From NCBI GenBank assembly GCA_900752445.1, contig CAADVN010000244.1, positions 1 to 11,605 of the forward strand: a DNA stretch of 11,605 nt, given 5' to 3'. Below, one piece after another: positions 1-5,413 of this stretch; positions within the stretch are counted from its first letter, which is position 1, and every line of letters starts with the position of its first letter. The position numbers were made by a program, and so were the translations under genes. The DNA is from an uncultured Oscillospiraceae bacterium. Its GTDB lineage: Bacteria > Bacillota > Clostridia > Oscillospirales > Oscillospiraceae. The notes below the pieces were generated by a model. The model was given only the letters and a program-made list of their open reading frames with translations, was not told where the DNA came from and did no database searches.

Positions 1-1
1 G

Positions 2-724
2 GACGACAGGGAATACGCCGCGAACCTGTTCCGGCGCTACGGGCTCATAGCCATACCTGTGGTGGACACGGAGGGCTGCATCGTGGGCATCGTCACCTTC
101 GACGACGCCATAGGCGTCCTGACCGAAGAGACCACGGAGGACATGCAGAAGATGGCGGCGATGGAGGCGAACACCGAGCCCTATCTCAAGACGCCGGTGT
201 GGAAGCACGCGAAGCACCGCATAGTCTGGCTGCTGGTGCTGATGGTGTCGGCGGGCATCACGGGCGCGATAATCTCGAGGTACGAGGCGGCGTTTGCGGC
301 GGTACCGCTGCTCGTGGCGTTCATACCGATGATAATGGACACGGGCGGCAACTGCGGCTCGCAGAGCTCGACGCTCATAATCCGCGGCCTGGCTGTGGAT
401 GAGCTGCACTTTTCCGACACGCTGGCGATACTGTGGAAGGAGCTGCGCGTGTCGCTCATCGTGGGCACGGCGCTCGCGCTCGTGGAGACGGGCGTCATCA
501 TGCTCAGGTACGGCGACGCGAGGCTCGCGGCGGTGGTATCGCTGGCGCTCATATGCACCGTGGCCTGCGCTAAGGTGACGGGCGGGCTTTTGCCCGTTGC
601 GGCAAAGAAGCTGGGCCTCGACCCGGCGCTCATGGCCGCCCCGCTCATAACCACGGTGGTGGACACCGTCGCCATGTTCATCTACTTCACCATAGCCTCG
701 ACGATGTTTGAAGTAGCCATATGA
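2..724 (+). CDS. mgtE: Magnesium transporter MgtE, C-terminal part (5' end outside window)
   Basis: MgtE is a homodimeric Mg2+-selective channel of the cytoplasmic membrane, gated by its cytoplasmic N and CBS domains. Only the last 240 residues are here; the frame is open at the left edge. The first ~45 residues are the end of the second CBS domain (IPVVDTEGCIVGIVTFDDA), followed by an acidic linker and then the membrane domain from about residue 70. Family hallmarks are the pore motif DTGGNCGSQSST and a last helix containing LITTVVDTVAMFIYF, whose Asp corresponds to the ion-binding Asp of the family. About five hydrophobic helices are present, as expected. The gene stops at TGA 722-724, directly before a strong hairpin, and converges on the CoA-transferase gene. 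Mg2+-dependent control acts on the channel itself; any mRNA leader lies outside the window. Identification is firm; specificity for Mg2+ over other divalent ions comes from the family. Confidence 0.95.
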   Translation, partial: DDREYAANLFRRYGLIAIPVVDTEGCIVGIVTFDDAIGVLTEETTEDMQKMAAMEANTEPYLKTPVWKHAKHRIVWLLVLMVSAGITGAIISRYEAAFAAVPLLVAFIPMIMDTGGNCGSQSSTLIIRGLAVDELHFSDTLAILWKELRVSLIVGTALALVETGVIMLRYGDARLAAVVSLALICTVACAKVTGGLLPVAAKKLGLDPALMAAPLITTVVDTVAMFIYFTIASTMFEVAI

Positions 725-728
725 AGCA

Positions 729-768
729 AAAAGCAAGGCCCGCCCCGGTCGAGGCGGACCTTGCTTTT
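729..768. terminator. Bidirectional Rho-independent terminator between mgtE and the CoA-transferase gene
   Basis: A 16-bp inverted repeat (729-744 with 753-768) encloses an 8-nt loop. One position is C opposite A on the plus transcript but becomes a G-U pair on the minus transcript, so the hairpin is slightly better for the minus strand. On the plus side TTTTGTTTTT follows; on the minus side the stem runs into a T tract. It lies just after the mgtE stop and starts 10 nt beyond the stop of the convergent CoA-transferase gene, so it can end both transcripts. Confidence 0.9.
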
Positions 769-777
769 GTTTTTGCG

Positions 778-2112
778 TTATCTCTTGTTCGACCTGCGCC
801 AGATGCGCTGTTCCTCGGCGGCCTTTATGAGGCTCTCGCGGAAATCCGGGTGGGCGAGGGAGACGAGTCCCTCGGCGCGCTCCCAGGTGCTGCGCCCAGC
901 GAGGTTGAAGACGCCCTGCTCCGTGGCGATGTAGTATGCCTGGCTGCGCGGCGAGGTGATTATCTCGCCGTTGAAGTGCGGCACGATGTTCGAGGTGCGC
1001 ACGCCGTCCTTGCCGACGCGGGACGAGGCGACGCAGATGAAGCTCTTGCCGCCCTTCGACATCGCGGCGCCTGTGAGGAAGTCCACCTGGCCGCCTGTGC
1101 CGGAGATGTGGCGCAGGCCGGCGCTCTCGGAGTTTATCTGGCCGTAGAGGTCCACGGAGACGCAGCTGTTGAGCGAGATGAAGTTGTCCATGGACGCGAT
1201 GACCGCCGGGTCGTTCACATAGGCGATGGGCAGGGCGATGACACCGGGGTTTTCGTCCAGCCAGTCATAGAGCGCCTGAGAGCCCGTCGCAAGGCCCAGC
1301 ACGCCCTTGCCGGGGAAGATGTTCTTGCGCTTGTTCGTGAGCTTGCCCGCCTTGTAGAGGTCGAGGAAGCCGTCGGTGCACAGCTCCGTGTGCATGCCGA
1401 GGTCCTTGAGGTCGCTCTGCGCGATGATGGAGCCGAGCGCGTCCGGCGTGCCGCCGATGCCGAGCTGGAGAGTCGCCCCGTCCACGAGGAAGGGGATGAT
1501 GTTCTGCGCTATCTGTATATCCTCAGCCGAGGGCTTTTTGGCGGGGACGGTGGGCACGGGCCCGTGCTCGCACTCGACGACCATGGTGACGTCGGAGATG
1601 TGTATGCTCTCGTTGTACGCGCCGTATATCCTGGGCAGCTTGTCGTTCACCTCAATGACGATGGCGTCGGCGCGGCCTATCATGTCGAGCGCCGTACCGG
1701 CGGAGAGGGAGAAGTTGAAATAGCCGTGCTTGTCCATGGGCGTCGCGCAGACAAAGGCGACATTGACGTGGAGGAACTCCTTGTGGTACCACGCGAGGTT
1801 ACGGAAGATCATGGGTGAGAAGTAGGCCCTGCCCTGGTCGAGCAGCTTGCGCTCGTAGCCGGAGCAGTGCCAGGCGTTATAGCAGAAATGCTCGCCCGTG
1901 GGGTCGCACTCCACGACCTCGATGGGCCCGTACATGATCTGGCCGCGGAACTTGACGTCAAAGAGCTCGTCCCTGCGCTTTGCCAGGGCCTTGTCGCACT
2001 CGACGGCGAAGGTGGTGCCGTTGCCGTATTCGACCCAGTCGCCGCTCTTGACCAGCTTTGCCGCCTGCTCCGGCGTGCCCAGCTTAGACCTGTACTCGCT
2101 TATGAAATCCAT
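778..2112 (-). CDS. Butyryl-CoA:acetate / 4-hydroxybutyrate CoA-transferase family protein
   Basis: The enzyme moves CoA between acyl-CoA and a free acid, typically butyryl-CoA or 4-hydroxybutyryl-CoA to acetate, in the cytoplasm. In butyrate producers this is the last step of butyrate formation. The 444-residue protein has the usual family length (~440-450). It carries the glycine-rich GATLQLGIGGTPDALG near residues 212-227, the likely catalytic glutamate E243 in HTELCTDG, and GLATGSQALYDWLDENP further on. Glu238 has the same role in C. aminobutyricum 4-hydroxybutyrate CoA-transferase. The start is ATG at 2112, with GGAGG 7 nt upstream (2124-2120); an in-frame ATG 11 codons earlier (2145) has no comparable site and lies just at the predicted transcript start. 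The gene has its own promoter, 76 nt separate it from the symporter gene upstream, and a strong terminator follows. The family is certain, but the preferred acyl substrate (butyryl, 4-hydroxybutyryl, propionyl) cannot be read from these motifs. Confidence 0.88.
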   Translation of the reverse strand: MDFISEYRSKLGTPEQAAKLVKSGDWVEYGNGTTFAVECDKALAKRRDELFDVKFRGQIMYGPIEVVECDPTGEHFCYNAWHCSGYERKLLDQGRAYFSPMIFRNLAWYHKEFLHVNVAFVCATPMDKHGYFNFSLSAGTALDMIGRADAIVIEVNDKLPRIYGAYNESIHISDVTMVVECEHGPVPTVPAKKPSAEDIQIAQNIIPFLVDGATLQLGIGGTPDALGSIIAQSDLKDLGMHTELCTDGFLDLYKAGKLTNKRKNIFPGKGVLGLATGSQALYDWLDENPGVIALPIAYVNDPAVIASMDNFISLNSCVSVDLYGQINSESAGLRHISGTGGQVDFLTGAAMSKGGKSFICVASSRVGKDGVRTSNIVPHFNGEIITSPRSQAYYIATEQGVFNLAGRSTWERAEGLVSLAHPDFRESLIKAAEEQRIWRRSNKR

Positions 2113-2153
2113 ATCTCGACCTCCGTAAAGATTATCTATATACATACACTTTA

Positions 2154-2183
2154 ATTAAAACATGTCTGGAGGCTTAAGGTCAA
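2154..2183 (-). promoter_or_regulatory. Sigma-A-like promoter of the CoA-transferase gene
   Basis: On the minus strand TTGACC (2183-2178) and TTTAAT (2159-2154) are separated by 18 nt; each matches its consensus hexamer at 5 of 6 positions. The expected start near 2147 gives a leader of about 35 nt holding the GGAGG site. This lies in an AT-rich island between two GC-rich genes. I saw no terminator between the symporter gene and this promoter, so some read-through from the symporter is possible. Confidence 0.55.
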
Positions 2184-2188
2184 GTTTA

Positions 2189-3556
2189 TTATGCGCAAAA
2201 CCGCCCCGTGTCACGGTCCCGGCCGTCAAAATACGCGCGTGTCAGTCTTCGCAGCTCGCCTGAAAGCAGGAGCAGCGACAGCAGGTTCGGCGCAGCCATG
2301 AGCGCGTTTGTGAGGTCGGCGAGCTCCCATACGAGCGCCCGGGAGCCGAGCGCGCCCGGTATGGCAAAGAGCGAATAGAGCAGCAGGTAGGCCCCGGCGG
2401 AGCGCTCGCCGAGCAGGAACTGGCAGCAGCGCAGCCCGTACATGCCCCAGCTGAGGAGAGAGGAGAGCGAGAAGAGCAGCAGGCACAGCGCCAAAAGCGC
2501 CGCAGCCGGCCCGCCGCCGAAGACCGTGGCGAAGGCTGAGACCGGCAGCGAGAGCGTCGCAGGCTGGCCGTATGGTATCGCCGCGCCGGAGCAGAGTATG
2601 GCCAGCCCCGTCAGCGTGCAGACGACAAGTGTGTCGGCAAAGACCTCGAAGATGCCGAGAAAGCCCTGCCTCACGGGCTCTGTCTCCGAGCTAGAGGCGT
2701 GGGCAATGGGCGCGGAACCGAGCCCAGCCTCGTTCGAGAACACGCCGCGCCTGAGTCCCCAGCCCAGCGCCCCGGCGAAGGAGCGCGGCTCGAGGGCGGA
2801 AACGGCTATGCCGCGCAGCACGCCGGGCAGGCGGGGCAGATTCGCAGCGATGACGGCCAGACAGCACAGCACGTAGAAAAGCCCCATGAGCGGCACGAGC
2901 CGCTCGCATACGCGCCCGAGCCGGGCCATGCCGCCGCGCAGCACGACATAGCCGCAGAGCGCCACGTAAACGCCGACTGTGAGGGAGAATACGGGGCTTT
3001 CAGCGGCGAGGCCGGGGATGAGCTCCATGGAGAGCGTCCTGGCCGCGCCGCTCATTTCGCTGCCCTGCACCGCGCTGCCCATGGCGAAGGCCGCCAGCGT
3101 CCCTGAAAGGGCGAAGAGCCGGGCGAGGGGCATGAAGCGGGGACCGAGGCCGTTTTTTATGGTGTACATCGGCCCGCCGCGCCACTCAGAGTCCCTGCAG
3201 CGCTCGCGGAAGCGCAGGGACAGCGTGACCTCGGCGTATTTCGTGGCCATGCCGAGCAGGGCGGAGAGCCAGAGCCAGAACAGCGCCCCGGGCCCGCCGA
3301 GGGCGATCGCCAGCGCCACGCCGGCGATGTTCCCGGTGCCCACGGTGCCAGCCAGCGCCGCACAGACGGCCTGGAGCGGCGTGACCGCCCCATCCGGCGC
3401 CTCGCGGCGGCTGAATATGCCGCCCAGACTGTGCCGCATCACCTCGGGAAAGTGCCGCAGCTGTACAAAACCGCTGGCGAAGCTCAGATACAGCCCCGCA
3501 CCGGCGAGCAGAAGGGCCATCGGCAGGCCCCAGAGCAGGCTGATGAATTCACGCAA
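2189..3556 (-). CDS. AGCS-family sodium:alanine (amino acid) symporter
   Basis: This is a cytoplasmic-membrane carrier of the alanine/glycine:cation symporter family, which imports small neutral amino acids with Na+ or H+. The 455-residue length is normal for the family. It carries the signature AGTVGTGNIAGVALAIALGG (residues ~69-88), then GMATKYAEV (~102-110), the motif GVFSNEAGLGSAP, and a final helix region with ADLTNALMAAPNLLSLLLL. About 10-11 hydrophobic segments are visible. The start is TTG at 3556: AGGAGGG lies 7 nt upstream (3570-3564), the usual first-helix pattern follows at once, and no in-frame ATG or GTG fits better. It is divergent from ylmH (48 nt between the chosen starts), and the two promoter regions overlap. 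No terminator is visible before the CoA-transferase promoter. Alanine is the most likely substrate by family, but glycine or serine are possible. Confidence 0.92.
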   Translation of the reverse strand: MREFISLLWGLPMALLLAGAGLYLSFASGFVQLRHFPEVMRHSLGGIFSRREAPDGAVTPLQAVCAALAGTVGTGNIAGVALAIALGGPGALFWLWLSALLGMATKYAEVTLSLRFRERCRDSEWRGGPMYTIKNGLGPRFMPLARLFALSGTLAAFAMGSAVQGSEMSGAARTLSMELIPGLAAESPVFSLTVGVYVALCGYVVLRGGMARLGRVCERLVPLMGLFYVLCCLAVIAANLPRLPGVLRGIAVSALEPRSFAGALGWGLRRGVFSNEAGLGSAPIAHASSSETEPVRQGFLGIFEVFADTLVVCTLTGLAILCSGAAIPYGQPATLSLPVSAFATVFGGGPAAALLALCLLLFSLSSLLSWGMYGLRCCQFLLGERSAGAYLLLYSLFAIPGALGSRALVWELADLTNALMAAPNLLSLLLLSGELRRLTRAYFDGRDRDTGRFCA

Positions 3557-3569
3557 AGTACGGCCCTCC

Positions 3570-3598
3570 TTGACGCGGCGAAGATGTGGTTATAGAAT
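3570..3598 (+). promoter_or_regulatory. Sigma-A-like promoter of ylmH, suggesting a leaderless transcript
   Basis: TTGACG (3570-3575) and TAGAAT (3593-3598) are spaced 17 nt apart, each a 5/6 match. Transcription would begin about 6-8 nt after the -10, at 3604-3606, which is the ATG at 3605. The first base of the -35 element overlaps the ribosome binding site of the divergent symporter gene. Confidence 0.5.
3589..3594 (-). promoter_or_regulatory. Possible -10 element of the symporter gene
   Basis: On the minus strand TATAAC (3594-3589) would start transcription near 3582 and give a ~25-nt leader holding the AGGAGGG site. No good -35 hexamer sits 16-18 nt upstream. The element overlaps the -10 of the divergent ylmH promoter by two bases, so both could not be opened at once. 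Weak evidence. Confidence 0.3.
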
Positions 3599-3604
3599 GT
3601 GAGC

Positions 3605-4330
3605 ATGGACAATGAGCTGGAACTTTTGAAAAAGCGCCTGGCCGAGCTCTCGAGGAGGTCGGCGGAGCGCGGGATATGCACGCATTCGGAGTTTTTGAGC
3701 CTGGGCGAGCAGACGGAGCTCTCCAGGCTGAGGCTGGAGACCGGGTACAGGCTCGAGGGCGGCTATGAGGAGGCCGAGCGTCGCGTGGCCGTGTTCGGCG
3801 AGGGCGAAGCGCCCCTGTGCTGCCTTGAGATATCGCCGAAGTCGCGGAAATTCGCGGAGGAGCTCGGGCACAGGGACTATCTCGGCTCGCTGATGGGCCT
3901 GGGCCTGCGCCGGAGCGTGCTGGGCGACGTGGTGCTTGCGGACGGGGCGGCCTATGTGTTCTGTCTCGAGAGCGTGAAGCGGCACATTTTGGACGGGCTG
4001 ACACAGGTGCGGCGGACACAGGTGGACGTGGCGGAGGCGTCGGAGCTGCCCGAGGGCGCGGCCTCGCCGCCGGAGCCCACGACTGTGAATGCCGCCTCTG
4101 AGCGCCTGGATGCTGTGGCGGCGGCGGTGTTTGACCTCTCGCGGGCGGAGAGCCAGCGGCTGATCGAGGCGGAGCGGGTGCGGATAAACGGGCTGACGGT
4201 GCGCTCGGCGTCGGCAAAGCTGGAGCCGGGCATGCTGGTCTCGGTGCGAGGCTATGGACGGTTCCGCTTTGAGGAGACGGCGGGCGAGACGCGCCGCGGA
4301 CGGCTGCGGATAAGGATAAGAAAATACTGA
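3605..4330 (+). CDS. ylmH: S4-domain RNA-binding protein YlmH/RqcP2, ribosome quality control
   Basis: YlmH (RqcP2) is a cytoplasmic RNA-binding protein. In Bacillus subtilis it binds obstructed 50S subunits and can support poly-alanine tailing of stalled chains, parallel to RqcP. The 241-residue product is close to the usual ~250-260. The N-terminal two thirds match the family, with FLSLGEQTELSRL near the start, CLEISPKSRKFAEELGHRDYLGSLMGLGLRR and the GDVVL segment. The C-terminal ~60 residues are an S4 domain: ERLDAVAAAVFDLSRAESQR, then RVRINGLTV, then GMLVSVRGYGRFRF. The start is uncertain: ATG 3605 is preferred because the promoter places the transcript start there, but GTG 3599 is in frame two codons upstream. 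Neither has a visible Shine-Dalgarno sequence. The gene is usually in a cell-division cluster next to divIVA; here it stands alone, convergent with spoIIID. Confidence 0.9.
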   Translation: MDNELELLKKRLAELSRRSAERGICTHSEFLSLGEQTELSRLRLETGYRLEGGYEEAERRVAVFGEGEAPLCCLEISPKSRKFAEELGHRDYLGSLMGLGLRRSVLGDVVLADGAAYVFCLESVKRHILDGLTQVRRTQVDVAEASELPEGAASPPEPTTVNAASERLDAVAAAVFDLSRAESQRLIEAERVRINGLTVRSASAKLEPGMLVSVRGYGRFRFEETAGETRRGRLRIRIRKY

Positions 4331-4339
4331 AAGCTGAGA

Positions 4340-4360
4340 CGGGGCCGGAAGTCGGCCCCG
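4340..4360. terminator. Hairpin between convergent ylmH and spoIIID
   Basis: A perfect 8-bp GC stem (4340-4347 with 4353-4360) closes a 5-nt loop in the 35-nt space between the two convergent stop codons. The plus side is followed by CCTTTCTAT and the minus side by no clear T tract, so it is a weak canonical terminator, but position and stem strength fit shared termination. Confidence 0.6.
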
Positions 4361-4365
4361 CCTTT

Positions 4366-4614
4366 CTATATGCCCTTGTACTTTCTGCGTGTGGCCATTC
4401 CGCCGCGGATATGGCGCTCCGACTTGTTTAGGTTGAGCAGATCCCGCACCTCTGAATAGAGCTCAGGGTCAACGCGCTTGAGCCGTTCGGTGATATCCTT
4501 GTGAACGGTGGATTTGGAGATGCCGAACTGCTTCGCCGCTGCGCGGACGGTGGAATGATTTTCAGTTATGTACTCCGCGAGCCTGACGGCGCGCTCCTCG
4601 ATGTCTATACTCAT
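4366..4614 (-). CDS. spoIIID: Sporulation transcriptional regulator SpoIIID
   Basis: SpoIIID is a small DNA-binding protein made in the mother cell under sigma-E; it activates or represses many mother-cell genes and helps switch to sigma-K. The 82-residue product matches the family along its whole length: an N-terminal helix, an HTH (TVRAAAKQFGISKSTVHKDI), the acidic middle LKRVDPELYSEV, and the family tail with NLNKSERHIRGGMATRRKYKG, which includes the basic C-terminal region. The start is ATG 4614, with GGGAG 8 nt upstream; in-frame GTGs at 4623 and 4620 lie within or beside that site. The gene is monocistronic, convergent with ylmH and divergent from the phosphorylation operon, from which it is separated by 160 nt. 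Bacillus SpoIIID is slightly longer (93 residues); clostridial forms are often shorter. Confidence 0.95.
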   Translation of the reverse strand: MSIDIEERAVRLAEYITENHSTVRAAAKQFGISKSTVHKDITERLKRVDPELYSEVRDLLNLNKSERHIRGGMATRRKYKGI

Positions 4615-4642
4615 TTTCACCACTCCCGAAAGGTCGTGGCTT

Positions 4643-4650
4643 ATTATATG
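4643..4650 (-). promoter_or_regulatory. Candidate sigma-E-type -10 element upstream of spoIIID
   Basis: On the minus strand CATATAAT (4650-4643) lies about 28 nt before the spoIIID ATG. It is close to the sigma-E -10 consensus (CATACAAT) and also contains a perfect sigma-A TATAAT, but no good sigma-A -35 sits 17 nt upstream. A poor -35 with this -10 fits sporulation control, which is the known regulation of spoIIID. The -35 is not identified. Confidence 0.35.
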
Positions 4651-4723
4651 AGCGCCGCAGCCCGGCTTAGACCAGGGCCGCTCCGCGCCCGGAAATGAAG
4701 TGGACGGGTGGATATGTGGCGTG

Positions 4724-4732
4724 TGCTATTAA
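4724..4732 (+). promoter_or_regulatory. Possible extended -10 promoter of the phosphorylation operon
   Basis: The 160-nt region between spoIIID and the FHA gene turns AT-rich from about 4727. TGCTATTAA (4724-4732) looks like an extended -10 (TG-n-TATnAn) about 40 nt before the GTG start; no convincing -35 is present. TATACA at 4734 is an alternative. The operon must be transcribed from this region, but the exact element is a guess. Confidence 0.25.
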
Positions 4733-4774
4733 TTATACAGAATCAAATTTAAAACTTTTTGGGAGGAATTTGTT

Positions 4775-5413
4775 GTGGAGATAAAGATGGTACAGTGCAC
4801 GAATGGACATTACTTCAATGCAGCGCTGCACAATAGCTGCCCGGAATGCGGCATGCCGGCCGTGCCCTCTTCGGGTCATGCCGATGCAGGCATAGGCCAC
4901 ACGGAGCCCGTCGGAGGCGGCAGCGGCATAGGCCACACGGAGCCCGTAGGCGGCTATGGCCAGGACACCATCAATGTCCAGAGCCCGCGCGATGCGGACG
5001 TTGAGGGCTTCGGCGTCACCATGATAGGCGGCGACTCTGCGGAGGGCAGGCCCGAGCCTGTCGTCGGCTGGCTCGTCTGCATCGAGGGGATCTCGAGGGG
5101 CGTGGACTACAGGCTGCACGCGGGCTACAACTACATCGGCCGCGAGGTGGGCGACGTCCACATCCACGGCGATAACCAGATATCGAGGAAAAATCACGCG
5201 ATGATAGCCTACGACAGCAGCGAGCGCACCTACTACGTCGGACCCTCCGCCGGACGCAACCTCATAAAGGTCAACGGCAAGACCGTGCTCAATGCGGTGG
5301 AGGTGCATAGCTACGACATCATCTCTGTCGGCACGACGAAGCTGATGTTTGTGGCGCTCTGCGGCGAAAAATTCGGCTGGGACGAGGGTGAGAGCGCGAA
5401 TGGTGTACGTTAA
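4775..5413 (+). CDS. Zinc-ribbon and FHA domain protein (phosphothreonine-binding adaptor)
   Basis: A 212-residue soluble cytoplasmic protein, probably a reader of threonine phosphorylation for the kinases downstream. Residues 6-26 form a zinc-ribbon-like knuckle (C8, H12, then CPEC at 22-25 followed by G26). Residues ~30-95 are a low-complexity Gly-rich linker holding two copies of GIGHTEPVGG (39-48, 51-60) and further threonines in DTINV and VTMIGG. A FHA domain follows at ~98-195, with YIGREVGD carrying the conserved GR, ISRKNHAMI with the Ser-x-x-(N)-H signature, and VNGKTVL. The tail FVALCGEKFGW fits a group of clostridial FHA proteins. The start is GTG 4775, with GGGAGG 8 nt upstream; the ribbon follows at once. 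It is the first gene of the operon and overlaps the next by 14 nt. Which threonine is phosphorylated, if any, is inference. Confidence 0.88.
   Translation: MEIKMVQCTNGHYFNAALHNSCPECGMPAVPSSGHADAGIGHTEPVGGGSGIGHTEPVGGYGQDTINVQSPRDADVEGFGVTMIGGDSAEGRPEPVVGWLVCIEGISRGVDYRLHAGYNYIGREVGDVHIHGDNQISRKNHAMIAYDSSERTYYVGPSAGRNLIKVNGKTVLNAVEVHSYDIISVGTTKLMFVALCGEKFGWDEGESANGVR
4889..4947 (+). repeat. Direct repeat coding the duplicated GHTEP decapeptide
   Basis: Two identical 23-bp copies (4889-4911 and 4925-4947) lie 36 bp apart, that is 12 codons, so the duplication keeps the frame. They encode the two GIGHTEPVGG units in the linker of the FHA protein. The identity at the DNA level suggests recent duplication or conversion. 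Confidence 0.85.

Noticed and set aside
721..1818. Long plus-strand open frame (365 codons) opposite the CoA-transferase gene
   Set aside because: It is the antisense shadow of a GC-rich gene: composition is skewed to Ala/Val/Arg/Glu/Asp, no family is recognised, and the minus-strand frame is a clear enzyme.
2131..2136. GATAAT (minus strand, in the CoA-transferase leader) as the -10 element
   Set aside because: No -35 at proper spacing; TTGACC-N18-TTTAAT just upstream is better and leaves a normal leader.
2442..3602. Plus-strand frames opposite the symporter gene
   Set aside because: Antisense frames without motifs; the minus frame has the full AGCS signature and about ten membrane helices.
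3549..4217. Minus-strand frame rich in Pro/Arg/Ser/Ala opposite ylmH
   Set aside because: Low-complexity composition typical of an antisense frame; no start signal; ylmH on the plus strand is certain.
4666..4675. TTAGACCAGG as a SpoIIID box between spoIIID and the FHA gene
   Set aside because: It differs from the WWRRACARNY consensus at two positions (including the A after AC); a match this loose is expected by chance.
5349..5399. Earlier start of the membrane PP2C inside the FHA gene
   Set aside because: It would lengthen the overlap to 65 nt with no visible ribosome binding site; ATG 5400 has GAGGG upstream and begins close to the outer segment.
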